A stretch of 55,014 nt of DNA from an uncultured Gammaproteobacteria bacterium (GTDB lineage Bacteria > Pseudomonadota > Gammaproteobacteria > Nitrosococcales > Methylophagaceae): NCBI GenBank assembly GCA_905479985.1, contig CAJQOM010000012.1:1-55014 (forward strand), in the 5' to 3' direction. The notes beneath the pieces were generated by a model. It was given only the letters and a program-made list of their open reading frames with translations. It was not told the DNA's origin and did no database searches. The first letter of the stretch is position 1. Each line of letters opens with the position of its first letter. This document shows, in pieces, positions 24,312 through 32,745 of this stretch. A program made the position numbers and the translations under genes.

Positions 24312-24347
24312 AAAACGGGATAAGCCAGTGATGGCTTATCCCGTTTT
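24312..24347. terminator. Perfect 16-bp terminator hairpin after ettA
   Basis: AAAACGGGATAAGCCA and its exact complement surround a GTGA loop, 26 bases downstream of the ettA stop codon (minus strand). A and T tracts on both sides make it usable in either direction. Confidence 0.9.
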
Positions 24348-24372
24348 GTGTTTTGATGATTGTGCTGGTTTG

Positions 24373-26031
24373 TTAGTTCATTTTGCGATATTTAATCCGT
24401 TCTGGCTGGTGGTCTTTACCAAAGCGTTGTTTGTAGTCTTCGGCATATTCTGTGTAGTTGCCTTCAAAGAACACGACGTTGGATTCACCTTCATAGGCAA
24501 TCATATGGGTACAGACACGATCTAGGAACCAGCGATCATGCGAGATAACCACGGCGGAACCGGGGAAGGCTAAAATCGCTTCTTCGAGGGCACGTAGGGT
24601 TTCAATATCAAGATCATTGGTGGGCTCATCGAGTAGCAAGACATTGCCACCTTCTTTTAGTAGCTTGGCCATATGGAGGCGATTGCGTTCGCCACCTGAT
24701 AGGTCTTTAACAAATTTTTGTTGGTCAGAGCCTTTAAAGTTAAAACGACCACAATAGGCACGAGCCGGGGTGGTGTAGGTGCCGACGGTGATCATGTCAT
24801 TGCCTTCTGAAATCTCTTGAAACACGGTGTTTGTGCCGTTGAGATCTCGTGATTGGTCGACATAGGACAGTTGCACGGTGCTGCCGAGTTCTATTGAACC
24901 TGAATCAGGTTGCTCTTGGCCTGCGATCATACGGAATAGGGTCGATTTACCGGCGCCATTAGGACCGATAATGCCAACAATGGCACCGGCAGGAATGGTG
25001 AGGTTGAGGTTTTCGATTAACAGTTTGTCGCCATAGGATTTGGTGACATTGTTTAACTCGATGACTTTGTCACCTAGGCGTGGGCCAGGTGGGATGTAGA
25101 TTTCTGAGGTTTCATTGCGTTTTTGGAATTCACGCGAGTTCATTTCTTCAAATGATTTTAAGCGTGATTTTGATTTGGCTTGGCGGCCTTTAGCGCCTTG
25201 TTTTACCCATTCTAATTCGGCTTTGATGGCTTTATTATGTGAGGCTTCTGCTTTGGCTTCTTGTTGTAGGCGGGCGTCTTTTTGTTCTAACCAACTCGAA
25301 TAATTACCTTCATAAGGAATACCGCGACCGCGATCGAGTTCTAAAATCCAACCGGCAGCGTTATCTAAGAAGTAACGATCATGGGTAATGGCGACAACCG
25401 TACCGGGGAAGTCTTGTAAGAAACGTTCTATCCAAGCAATGGATTCGGCATCAAGATGGTTAGTGGGCTCGTCGAGCAATAACATGTCTGGGTTATCGAG
25501 TAATAAGCGACACAGTGCGACACGACGACGTTCACCACCGGATAAGACGGCAACGCTGGCATCCCATGCAGGTAGGCGTAAGGCATCGGCTGCCCGTTCA
25601 AGGGCATTGTCTAAGTTATGACCATCTTTGGCTTGAATAAGGTTTTCTAATTCGGCTTGTTTGGTGGCTAAGGCGTCGAAATCCGCATCGGGTTCAGAAT
25701 AAGCGGTATAGATAGCTTCTAAGTCATCCATGGCTTGTTTAACATCAGACACGGATTCTTCAACAATTTCTCGTACCGTTTTACTGTCATCAAGTTCAGG
25801 TTCTTGGGGAAGATAGCCTACTTTAATATTCGGCATCGGGATGGCTTCACCGATATAGTCATTATCTAACCCGGCCATGATTCTGAGTAGCGTCGATTTA
25901 CCCGAGCCATTTAAGCCCAACATGCCGATTTTTGCACCGGGGAAGAATGACAGCGAGATGTCTTTAAGGATTTCACGTTTTGGCGGCACAATTTTGCCAA
26001 CGCGGTTCATGCTATATACGTACTGGGCCAT
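24373..26031 (-). CDS. ettA: Energy-dependent translational throttle protein EttA
   Basis: The 552-residue ABC-F protein has two ATP-binding cassettes: Walker A GLNGSGKST and GPNGAGKST, signature LSGGERRRVALCRLL and LSGGERNRLHMAKLL, and Walker B LLLDEPTNHLD and LLLDEPTNDLD. Between them is the arm and P-site-tRNA interaction motif region (KARLQQEAKAEASHNKAIKAELEWV). The start MAQYVYSMNRVGKIVPPKREILKDISLSF is that of EttA. It binds the ribosomal E site and gates entry into elongation according to ADP/ATP ratio. It is a single-gene unit ending in a strong hairpin. Confidence 0.96.
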   Translation of the reverse strand: MAQYVYSMNRVGKIVPPKREILKDISLSFFPGAKIGMLGLNGSGKSTLLRIMAGLDNDYIGEAIPMPNIKVGYLPQEPELDDSKTVREIVEESVSDVKQAMDDLEAIYTAYSEPDADFDALATKQAELENLIQAKDGHNLDNALERAADALRLPAWDASVAVLSGGERRRVALCRLLLDNPDMLLLDEPTNHLDAESIAWIERFLQDFPGTVVAITHDRYFLDNAAGWILELDRGRGIPYEGNYSSWLEQKDARLQQEAKAEASHNKAIKAELEWVKQGAKGRQAKSKSRLKSFEEMNSREFQKRNETSEIYIPPGPRLGDKVIELNNVTKSYGDKLLIENLNLTIPAGAIVGIIGPNGAGKSTLFRMIAGQEQPDSGSIELGSTVQLSYVDQSRDLNGTNTVFQEISEGNDMITVGTYTTPARAYCGRFNFKGSDQQKFVKDLSGGERNRLHMAKLLKEGGNVLLLDEPTNDLDIETLRALEEAILAFPGSAVVISHDRWFLDRVCTHMIAYEGESNVVFFEGNYTEYAEDYKQRFGKDHQPERIKYRKMN

Positions 26032-26174
26032 GTTTAACTCAAGTCAATCGAAAGGTCTGATTTTACCTACGATAATCCTATTTAGCTAATCGATTTCAGA
26101 TGGCTAAAGCAAAGTGTTTTAGACTTTCTTCGAAACCGTCATTATGAATGGGAAAGCGTATTCCATAAAAAACA

Positions 26175-26194
26175 AAACCCGCCGAAGCGGGTTT
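26175..26194 (-). terminator. Terminator after the His-rich exported protein gene
   Basis: AAACCCGC and GCGGGTTT pair around a CGAA loop (TTCG on the minus strand), about 40 bases past the stop codon of the 26235-26894 gene; A/T tracts lie on both sides. Confidence 0.8.
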
Positions 26195-26234
26195 GTCTGA
26201 TATTAAAGTTATGAACTCGGGTGTTTGAGAACCT

Positions 26235-26894
26235 TTAGCGTTTCATACCTTCGGCATCCATCATGATACCCATGTGTTGGTTTGCAACTTTAAGACCACC
26301 TTCATGTGCATGCCAGCTGATACTACTGTCGCCATTATGGTCAACACCGTCAACTACTGCTTGCGTCAGTTCTGCCATTTTGACAGCATGTGGCGCGGCT
26401 TGGCTTGCACTGGTTGAAATAAGCACGGCTTGGGCTGCATATAAGGCCATTCTACTACGTGCGATTGCATTGTTTAACGATGTTACTGCGTGTTCTGTGT
26501 GGACTTTGACTGCGTCGGATGCACCTTCGCTTTTACTGGCGAGTGTGGCGTGTCCAATTCCGCCACTGGCGGCCCTAATGAGTCCGTATCCCGTACCTGG
26601 TCCTGATCCTTCATATGAGGTGTCGATGGCATGACGCACATGTCTTGCATGCAATTTCATTGCTGCTAGGTTGTCTGGCGTTTTAGCAGAAAGCGCAGCG
26701 TGAGCGGCTGCAATTTCACCCTCTTTCATTGCCACTGGTAGGAGGCCGTGTTGGGATGGTGTGTCAGCCCAACTTGTCATGACATGCCCGATATGAGCAT
26801 GAGCTTCACTCATGGCTTGTCCTGCATAGGCAGTGGTGTTAAAAGCGATTCCTGCAATCATTACTGTTGCTAACCCAGATATAATTTTTTTCAT
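26235..26894 (-). CDS. Histidine-rich exported protein of unknown function
   Basis: The 219-residue protein has a clear signal peptide (MKKIISGLATVMIAGIAFNTTAYA|G). The mature part is mostly helical, alanine-rich and unusually rich in histidine, with pairs and spaced histidines (EAHAHIGHVM, LHARHVRHAID, HTEHAV, SWHAHEGGLKVANQHMG). The spacing suggests metal or haem binding in a helical bundle. I do not recognise a family. It stands alone between ettA and a HAD phosphatase gene, with its own terminator. A start preceded by AGGAGT supports the assigned start. Confidence 0.7.
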   Translation of the reverse strand: MKKIISGLATVMIAGIAFNTTAYAGQAMSEAHAHIGHVMTSWADTPSQHGLLPVAMKEGEIAAAHAALSAKTPDNLAAMKLHARHVRHAIDTSYEGSGPGTGYGLIRAASGGIGHATLASKSEGASDAVKVHTEHAVTSLNNAIARSRMALYAAQAVLISTSASQAAPHAVKMAELTQAVVDGVDHNGDSSISWHAHEGGLKVANQHMGIMMDAEGMKR

Positions 26895-26972
26895 TTTGAT
26901 ACTCCTAATAAAGTTTATTTTGAGGGTATAAATTATTGGCGCTAATGAAACTAGACAACGGCGGTTGTGATT

Positions 26973-27755
26973 TTATCCCGAATTAATGTTTTTACACTTA
27001 TTCTGGTTGGTTTGGGTTGGGTGTAACCGTCGAATTAGTTCAGGTATTTCAGATGGATGTATGACGGTATGATGTGGGTTGATACCCAGTTCTGCATCTA
27101 AGGGTTGTTGATGTTGTACCCACAGTGATGTTATACCAATATTGAGTGCGCCGGCAATATCTGTTTTAAGACTGTCGCCGATATGAATGACTTCATGGGC
27201 TTCGCAGTTGGCTAATTTAAGCGCTTTGTGGAAGATGGATGCAGCGGGTTTTTCTTCTGGTTCTTGGCCACCGATAATAATATGGTCGACATGTTTAGCG
27301 AGGTTTGTTGATTCTATTTTTGGAATCTGGGAAAAGACGGGGCCATTGGTGATGACGACGAGGGTGAAAAGGGCACGTGCTTCCGCTAAGAAGGTGAGGA
27401 TACCAGGGTAGAAGTCGAATGCTTCAATACGGTCATTATCAAATTTGTCTTGAATGGCTTGGGCCGTTTCGTCGCTAACATTATTAATGTTACGTTCGGC
27501 TAATAAGTCTTGAATCAATTGCAGTCGAAAGGCGCTTTCGCTTTGTTGTTCAATAATGGGCATGTAACGCGTGCGTTGTTGGTCAGTCCAGTCACGGTAA
27601 ATACCGGTGACATAGTCATTGGCAAAAGTGTCGCCGTTCATGTTGGGGCCAAATTGCGATTCAATGCTGTGTGCCATTAACTGCTTGGCCTGTTCATTGG
27701 CGCCTGTTGTATCACACAGGGTTTCATCAAGATCAAGGAAGAGGGCTTTTAACAT
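26973..27755 (-). CDS. HAD-superfamily hydrolase (YjjG/NANP-like)
   Basis: The 260-residue protein has the HAD motifs: LFLDLDETLCDT (motif I, nucleophile D8 and acid D10), VVITNGP (motif II), KPAASIFHKAL (motif III lysine) and HIGDSLKTDIAGALNIG (motif IV). The cap region between motif I and II is helical (C1), as in YjjG and N-acylneuraminate-9-phosphatase-like enzymes. It is a cytoplasmic phosphatase of small metabolites; the substrate is not predictable. A short basic tail rich in Gln, Asn and Lys follows the domain. Confidence 0.87.
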   Translation of the reverse strand: MLKALFLDLDETLCDTTGANEQAKQLMAHSIESQFGPNMNGDTFANDYVTGIYRDWTDQQRTRYMPIIEQQSESAFRLQLIQDLLAERNINNVSDETAQAIQDKFDNDRIEAFDFYPGILTFLAEARALFTLVVITNGPVFSQIPKIESTNLAKHVDHIIIGGQEPEEKPAASIFHKALKLANCEAHEVIHIGDSLKTDIAGALNIGITSLWVQHQQPLDAELGINPHHTVIHPSEIPELIRRLHPTQTNQNKCKNINSG

Positions 27756-27892
27756 GGAGGCTCAACAGAATAAGAATTTATGCCATTGATCATAGCAAAC
27801 ATTGGCTTACTGTAATTGAAGATAAAGGGTGTTAAATCCTATTTTAGCGTTGGTGGTCAGTCACAGTGATGATTTTCATTGTGACAATGAGT

Positions 27893-27910
27893 GACATGTT
27901 ATAACATGTC
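27893..27910. promoter_or_regulatory. Zur-box-like palindrome upstream of zur
   Basis: GACATGTTATAACATGTC is a perfect 18-bp palindrome with the TGTTATA/TATAACA core typical of gammaproteobacterial Zur sites. It lies 50 bases before the Zur-family gene and is well placed for autoregulation of the zur-merC pair. Confidence 0.65.
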
Positions 27911-27960
27911 TTTTCCTGAGACGGCCCTCGATGTTTTAAATATGCGTTTAATCCGCTGAG

Positions 27961-28494
27961 GTGATGATGGACAAAAGTAAAGGAGCGGAGATATTGAGTG
28001 TGAAAGGAAAGTGCACCTTATCAGGTGAGGATATGGAAAAAGTAGAGACGATACTTGAACATGCCGAACAGTATTGTAAAGCGCATGGGGCGCGCTTAAC
28101 AAGTAAGAGAAAGCAAGTTCTATCAGGTTTGTTACAGTCTGAAAAAGCCTTGTCTGCCTACGAGCTAGTGGATTTTTGTAAAACCAAATTTGGTGTGTCG
28201 ATACCTGCGATGTCGGTGTATCGGATTTTGGATTTTCTTCAGGGCGAATACTTGGTTCACAAGCTGAATTTAGCCAACAAGTATGTTGCTTGTGCCCACA
28301 TTACCTGTGCCCATTCCCATGCTGTCCCGCAATTCTTAATTTGTGGTCAATGTAAAAAGGTAGAAGAGATAAGTATTAGCAAATCGACGATAGATGTCCT
28401 TGAGAAAAGCGTGGAACATGCAGGTTTTCACCTTGTTAGCCCACAATTAGAGATGAACTGTGTTTGCGAAGCCTGCATGGTCAATGCAGTTTAG
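27961..28494 (+). CDS. zur: Zur-like Fur-family zinc uptake regulator
   Basis: The 177-residue protein has a Fur-family winged helix (RLTSKRKQVLSGLLQSEKALSAYELVDFCKTKFG, SIPAMSVYRILDFL) and a C-terminal metal domain with two zinc-knuckle pairs (CGQC about 125-128, CVCEAC at the end) and HITCAHSHAVPQF. The spacing is that of Zur rather than Fur. With zinc bound it represses zinc uptake genes. The start is ambiguous among GTG 27961, ATG 27964 and ATG 27967; GAGG precedes all three. It is followed after 21 bases by a MerC-domain gene. Confidence 0.88.
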   Translation: MMMDKSKGAEILSVKGKCTLSGEDMEKVETILEHAEQYCKAHGARLTSKRKQVLSGLLQSEKALSAYELVDFCKTKFGVSIPAMSVYRILDFLQGEYLVHKLNLANKYVACAHITCAHSHAVPQFLICGQCKKVEEISISKSTIDVLEKSVEHAGFHLVSPQLEMNCVCEACMVNAV

Positions 28495-28515
28495 AATTAC
28501 CCATATGAGAGAACA

Positions 28516-28917
28516 ATGAGAACGATACAAAACTTCACCGATAAAATGGCGATTAGCCTCTCTTTATTATGCGCTATTCACTGCTTGGCTTTTCCGCTAG
28601 TGATTTTGCTATTACCGACCGTTGCAGCATTGCAGCTCAACGACGAGGCTTTTCATCTATGGATGTTGATGGCGGTGATACCCACCAGTCTCTACGCCTT
28701 AACGATGGGCTGTCAACAACATAAACATTATCGCTTACTTGCCATGGGTTTAGTGGGCTTGCTTTTCTTAGTTTCAGCTGTTGTTGTAGGTGGGGTATGG
28801 GAAAAGGTACTGACGTGTATCGGTGCTGGGATTATGGCTTTTGGTCATTATAGGAACTATCGTTTATGCCAGCATGAAGACAGCTGTGAATGCCATGCAT
28901 CTCAGAACGATACGTAA
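28516..28917 (+). CDS. MerC-domain membrane protein
   Basis: The 133-residue protein has four hydrophobic segments and the MerC hallmark of paired cysteine-containing helices: SLSLLCAIHCLAFPLVILLL near the start, and MGCQQH and a Cys/His-rich tail (CQHEDSCECHASQ). MerC was first known as a mercuric-ion transporter, but many chromosomal MerC proteins sit next to zinc regulators. The placement behind zur and the palindrome suggests zinc handling here; this is inference. No other mer genes are present. Confidence 0.85.
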   Translation: MRTIQNFTDKMAISLSLLCAIHCLAFPLVILLLPTVAALQLNDEAFHLWMLMAVIPTSLYALTMGCQQHKHYRLLAMGLVGLLFLVSAVVVGGVWEKVLTCIGAGIMAFGHYRNYRLCQHEDSCECHASQNDT

Positions 28918-28996
28918 AAACAGGCTTAGAGTTTAATATTTGAGCGACATATAGAGGCGTTAGGCTCCTAGGCTCGAATTGATTGCCACAATACAT

Positions 28997-29021
28997 AAAC
29001 CACTTTCGAGTGGTTTTTTTT
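28997..29021 (+). terminator. Terminator after zur-merC
   Basis: AAACCACT and AGTGGTTT pair around a TTCG tetraloop followed by eight T residues. Confidence 0.85.
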
Positions 29022-29102
29022 GTTTATTAGATAAGGCTGAGCGGATATTTTGAGTACAAAAATGTAGAATAGCGATCTATTGAAGCTAAGTGGAAGAACA
29101 CG

Positions 29103-29600
29103 GTGAGTAAAACGGAACAATTGTCCCAAGAAGAATATCTAAAACGCTGCCAAGCTGCTGCGGATGATGGCAATGTGGTTGCCCAGAATACGCTGGGGTT
29201 TTTGTATTTGAATGGTCAAGGGATTGAGCAGAATGATGAAGAGGCTGTAACGTGGTTTCGACGTGCTGCCCATGATGGCTATGCGGCCGCACAATACAAT
29301 TTGGCTGTGATGTATAAGCTAGGTCAAGGGGTTGAGCAAAGTCACCCTGAATCGATTAAGTGGATGCAGGCCTCTGCGAACCAAAGCTATGTGGAAGCAC
29401 AGTCTAATTTGGGTAATTTGTATTATCAGGGTTTGGGCGTGATGCAAGATTATGCAATGGCGTATCTGTGGTGGACATTGGCAGAACAAAATGGTGCTAA
29501 TGATGTTGAGCATAATATAACGGACTTAGTGAGCAAGATGTCGGCAGCACAAATTCGAGAAGCGAAGCAGCTCGTTGTACAATGGCAAAAAAAGCATTAA
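29103..29600 (+). CDS. Sel1-repeat (TPR-like) protein
   Basis: The 165-residue protein consists of Sel1-like repeats: AADDGNVVAQNTLGFLYLNGQGIEQNDEEAVTWFRRAA, then DGYAAAQYNLAVMYKLGQGV and SYVEAQSNLGNLYYQGLGV, and ends in a helical cap. No signal peptide is seen, so it is probably cytoplasmic. Sel1 repeats are protein-binding solenoids without enzymatic activity. The start is GTG behind GGAAG. An FKBP gene follows after 42 bases on the same strand. Confidence 0.88.
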   Translation: MSKTEQLSQEEYLKRCQAAADDGNVVAQNTLGFLYLNGQGIEQNDEEAVTWFRRAAHDGYAAAQYNLAVMYKLGQGVEQSHPESIKWMQASANQSYVEAQSNLGNLYYQGLGVMQDYAMAYLWWTLAEQNGANDVEHNITDLVSKMSAAQIREAKQLVVQWQKKH

Positions 29601-29642
29601 GTTTTCTTTTTAAAACCCTTATTAATATTTCAGGAAAAGATC

Positions 29643-30125
29643 GTGTCAAAGAATATCTATTTTTTTATAGCAGCGGTTTTGGTGGGCTTTTATATTTTTC
29701 AAACCTATACGCCGTCGTTAAACGATGAAGAATTAGCAGCCAATAAGCAGGCAAGTTTGGCGTATCTCGAAGCAAATAAAGTAATGGAAGGCATTATGGT
29801 TACTGAGTCTGGCTTGCAATATAAGCAATTGCAGGCAGGGACTGGGACTGTGCATCCTAAAGTGGCTGATATGGTGAAAGTGCATTATGAAGGCATGCTG
29901 GCGGATGGGACTGTGTTTGATAGTTCTATTCAGCGTGGCGAGCCGATTACATTTGGTTTAGAGCGCGTCATCGTGGGTTGGAAAGAAGGTTTACAGTTGA
30001 TGGTGGTGGGGGATAAAACCCGTTTCTTTATTCCGCCTTCGCTGGCTTATGGCGAACAATGGGCCGGTGATATTCCACCTAATTCGGCGTTGATCTTTGA
30101 TGTTGAGTTGTTAGATATTAATTAA
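29643..30125 (+). CDS. Membrane-anchored FKBP-type peptidyl-prolyl isomerase (copy 1)
   Basis: The 160-residue protein has an N-terminal membrane anchor (IYFFIAAVLVGFYIFQTY) and a full FKBP domain: VKVHYEGMLADGTVFDSS, ITFGLERVIVGWKEGLQLM, and FFIPPSLAYGEQWAGDIPPNSALIFDVELL. FKBPs catalyse cis-trans isomerisation of proline bonds; this one should face the periplasm. It starts with GTG after AGGAAAAG. A close paralogue is at 31321-31809. A bidirectional hairpin separates it from the convergent GNAT gene. Confidence 0.92.
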   Translation: MSKNIYFFIAAVLVGFYIFQTYTPSLNDEELAANKQASLAYLEANKVMEGIMVTESGLQYKQLQAGTGTVHPKVADMVKVHYEGMLADGTVFDSSIQRGEPITFGLERVIVGWKEGLQLMVVGDKTRFFIPPSLAYGEQWAGDIPPNSALIFDVELLDIN

Positions 30126-30150
30126 ACGTTTGATACTAGATTTGAATGTA

Positions 30151-30178
30151 AAAAAGTCACCTCAAAGGTGGCTTTTTT
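30151..30178. terminator. Bidirectional terminator between FKBP and GNAT genes
   Basis: AAAAAGTCACCT and AGGTGGCTTTTT pair (one G-U) around a CAA loop between convergent genes; T tracts are present in both directions. Confidence 0.85.
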
Positions 30179-30188
30179 GTTGGTGGAT

Positions 30189-30608
30189 TTAGCTTAAGGT
30201 CAGTTGCATTGTTATATGGGGAATGCCGGCTTCCATAAACTCTTCCCCTTCGGCGATAAAACCGTGTTTGGTATAAAAGGCTTCTGCAGGACGTTGGGCA
30301 TGCAGTTTTAAGGATTTCATTCGACTTTTTTTAGCCGTTTTAATTATTTGAGCCATCATGGCAGACCCCGTCCCTTGGTTTCTGAAGCTATCTAAAACCG
30401 CCATGCGACCAACAATACCATCAGAAGTTAATCGGGCTGTGCCAATGGGGTTGCCATCTAGTGAAGCGATAAGGTGTAGGGCGTTTTCATCATACTCGTC
30501 CCACTCATCTTCTTCGGCTATATTTTGTTCGTTAATGAAAACGGCATGGCGAACATGTTTTGCTGTTATTCCGGCGCGAGCCCATTCTGCGAGTAATATT
30601 TTAAGCAT
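30189..30608 (-). CDS. GNAT-family N-acetyltransferase
   Basis: The 139-residue protein has the GNAT order of motifs: VRHAVFINEQNIAEEDEWDEYD at the start, GNPIGTARLTSDGIVGRMAVLDSFRNQGTGSAMM (acetyl-CoA loop R-x-x-G-x-G/A) and AFYTKHGFIAEGEEFMEAGIPHITM. The pattern is that of the ElaA/YjdJ-like ACT subgroup. It transfers an acetyl group from acetyl-CoA to an unknown amine. The AhpD-like gene precedes it by 23 bases on the same strand. Confidence 0.88.
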   Translation of the reverse strand: MLKILLAEWARAGITAKHVRHAVFINEQNIAEEDEWDEYDENALHLIASLDGNPIGTARLTSDGIVGRMAVLDSFRNQGTGSAMMAQIIKTAKKSRMKSLKLHAQRPAEAFYTKHGFIAEGEEFMEAGIPHITMQLTLS

Positions 30609-30631
30609 AATATTTAAGTCTATTTCTCAGA

Positions 30632-31171
30632 TTAAGCAAATGGCGCGAAGGCATCATCAAGCGGGGTGTTGGCGATGTGGTTGAGGTAGTTACTCATGGT
30701 TTTTTGGGCGAGCACTAATAACACTTCGGCGATAGAACGATCAGTGAAACCGGCTTGTTTGAATGTTTCAACACCGGCAGAATCGACATTACCGCGGTTA
30801 CGGACGACTTGTAGTATAAAGGTGCGTAGTGCTTCTAATTTAGCGGTAGGTAATGCGGTTTCATTTTTAATGGCATCACAAATACTTTTGTCGACACCCA
30901 TGCCTACAGCGACAGCGACATGTGCTGGAAAGCAGTAATGGCAGTCATGCTCGTGGTTGATGGTTTGCCATGCGACGGTCATTTCTTCTGCGGTAAAAGC
31001 ACTTTCTGTGACGAGTTGATGCAAGGTCATATAGCCTTTTAGCGCTTGTGGTGACACAGAGAGCATCGTATGAAAGTTGGGTACCATACCGATGCTTTTT
31101 TGCATTTGGTCTAACAGTGGTTGACTTTCTGCTGGGATAGCATCTTTGTCTAGTAGGCCTAATGTGGTCAT
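30632..31171 (-). CDS. AhpD-like/carboxymuconolactone decarboxylase-family protein
   Basis: The 179-residue protein has the AhpD-like core with a CXXC-type redox motif and histidine (HEHDCHYCFPAHVAVAVGMG), preceded by AFTAEEMTVAWQTIN. Such proteins act as thiol peroxidase-like reductants or as uncharacterised CMD-family enzymes. The ATG at 31171 follows GAGGAA closely; an upstream TTG-initiated reading adds an unlikely basic extension. It lies between two FKBP paralogues and may form a two-gene unit with the GNAT gene. Confidence 0.85.
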   Translation of the reverse strand: MTTLGLLDKDAIPAESQPLLDQMQKSIGMVPNFHTMLSVSPQALKGYMTLHQLVTESAFTAEEMTVAWQTINHEHDCHYCFPAHVAVAVGMGVDKSICDAIKNETALPTAKLEALRTFILQVVRNRGNVDSAGVETFKQAGFTDRSIAEVLLVLAQKTMSNYLNHIANTPLDDAFAPFA

Positions 31172-31320
31172 GAATGTTTCCTCGTTTCTAGTTATTTTGG
31201 GTATTATGTTGATTATAGACTTTAGTCTCGGTGTTTGGATACTGCGAGAGTGTGTTTGCTGCGTCAACTTTGTTTGATGCCCTAGTGTGTCATGTTTTAA
31301 TTTGTTTTTAGGAATTGTGT

Positions 31321-31809
31321 ATGGAAGATGTGCTTCTCTTTATTACGATTGGCGTTATTTTGGTTTCCGTCAGCTTTTACCGCGCTTATATTTCTTCTGG
31401 CGTGTCGAAACTCAATGGTGAGAGTAAGCAGGACGGTCAGGACTTTTTGGCGCTCAATCGTTTTAAAGACGGTGTGGCAGTGACGGAGTCTGGGCTGCAA
31501 CATACCGTCTTGGTGGCGGGAACAGGAACAGCACATCCGGGCGTGAGCGATCAGGTTAAGGTGCATTATGAAGGCACGTTTTCTGACGGTCGGGTTTTTG
31601 ATAGTTCAATTAAACGGGGTCGGCCCGCTCAGTTCGGTTTGAATAGGGTGATAAAAGGCTGGCGGGAAGGGCTACAGTTGATGGTGGTTGGTGAGAAGCG
31701 GCGTTTTTTTATTCCTGCTAAGTTGGCTTATGGCAACCGTTGGGTCGGTAATATACCCCCAGGTTCGACGTTGATCTTTGATATTGAGTTAATAGAGATT
31801 AAAGACTAG
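31321..31809 (+). CDS. Membrane-anchored FKBP-type peptidyl-prolyl isomerase (copy 2)
   Basis: The 162-residue protein has a short N-terminal hydrophobic anchor (VLLFITIGVILVSVSFY) and an FKBP domain very similar to the protein at 29643-30125 (shared VTESGLQ, VKVHYEG, GRVFDSSIKRG, REGLQLMVVGEKRRFFIP, LIFDIELIEI). The ATG at 31321 has AGGA seven bases upstream and is preferred over a TTG two codons earlier. The two genes look like an old duplication now separated by two genes on the opposite strand. The S1/P1 nuclease gene begins 6 bases after its stop. Confidence 0.9.
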   Translation: MEDVLLFITIGVILVSVSFYRAYISSGVSKLNGESKQDGQDFLALNRFKDGVAVTESGLQHTVLVAGTGTAHPGVSDQVKVHYEGTFSDGRVFDSSIKRGRPAQFGLNRVIKGWREGLQLMVVGEKRRFFIPAKLAYGNRWVGNIPPGSTLIFDIELIEIKD

Positions 31810-31815
31810 GCAAAG

Positions 31816-32682
31816 ATGTTGAAACAGCTATTATCAAAATGGATTTTGATGTTGTTATTGTTAAGCCCCCAAGCGAGCTTTGCATTTTCACACTTTGGCC
31901 ATCAATTAATTTGTGCCACGGCGTATGAATTGACTGCACCGAAAACCAAAGTGTTTATCGATAAGTTAGTTAAGACGAAGGGTGTAGCCAAGGGCTATGA
32001 CTTTGTTAAAGGCTGTACTTGGCCCGATGTGGTGCGTAAGACCACGCATCGCGAGACCGATGAATACCATTATATGAATGTGCCCAAAGGGCTGGCTTTT
32101 AATCACCAGCGTGATTGTGCGGCTTATGATTGTGTGACCCAAGCGATTCAGCGTTATGCGTTAAATTTGGCTGATTCGGGTGTGAGTAGACGTAACCGGA
32201 AAGAAGCGTTGTTTTTCCTTGGGCATTTTGTAGCAGATTTACATCAACCATTGCATGTTGGATTTGGGGAAGATCGGGGCGGAAATACGATTAAGGTATT
32301 TCGCTCGGCTAAACACAAAAAGCCAGATATTAATTTACATGCTTTATGGGATAGAGATGTGCCGTATAAAGCAGGCTTAGGGCGGTCATCTTCGCAACGG
32401 GTTTTGCTTGAAAAGATTAGAAAGTACGATCGCAGTTCATGGCAAGGCTTTGATGTGATTGCTTGGGCACGGGCATCACATGAGATGGCAAAAGACGTTG
32501 CGTATGTGATGCCAGATGGTTCACCTGTAGTGAATAAAACACGGTTAACCGAAGCTTATTATCAGCGGGCAAGTCCGGTGATTGTTCAGCAGTTTATGAA
32601 AGCTTCGGTGCGCCTAGCTTATTTATTGGATAAGGCGGCGGCTAGTGAGATTGGGGTAGATAGTTTTCAATTGGATCAATAA
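31816..32682 (+). CDS. S1/P1-family zinc nuclease, exported
   Basis: The 288-residue protein has a signal peptide (residues 1-23, ...SPQASFA|FSHFGH). The mature enzyme keeps the zinc ligands of P1 nuclease: H6 (FGHQ), the TWPDVVR aspartate, YHYMNV histidine, FLGHFVADLHQPLHVGFGEDRGGN (H, D, H) and NLHALWDRD (H, D). P1-type enzymes use the N-terminal tryptophan as a zinc ligand through backbone atoms; here the predicted first residue is phenylalanine. The enzyme would degrade single-stranded DNA/RNA and 3'-nucleotides in the periplasm or outside. It is tightly linked to the second FKBP, perhaps as a folding helper. Confidence 0.9.
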   Translation: MLKQLLSKWILMLLLLSPQASFAFSHFGHQLICATAYELTAPKTKVFIDKLVKTKGVAKGYDFVKGCTWPDVVRKTTHRETDEYHYMNVPKGLAFNHQRDCAAYDCVTQAIQRYALNLADSGVSRRNRKEALFFLGHFVADLHQPLHVGFGEDRGGNTIKVFRSAKHKKPDINLHALWDRDVPYKAGLGRSSSQRVLLEKIRKYDRSSWQGFDVIAWARASHEMAKDVAYVMPDGSPVVNKTRLTEAYYQRASPVIVQQFMKASVRLAYLLDKAAASEIGVDSFQLDQ

Positions 32683-32745
32683 GTAAAAGCGTCTCTTGAT
32701 GCACGTAGGGTAAGTGATTAATCGGTTTGTAATGGCAGTTATAAA

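Noticed and set aside
28960-28985. Possible tRNA-like GGCTCGAATT sequence
   Set aside because: No acceptor stem, anticodon arm or CCA context could be drawn around it.
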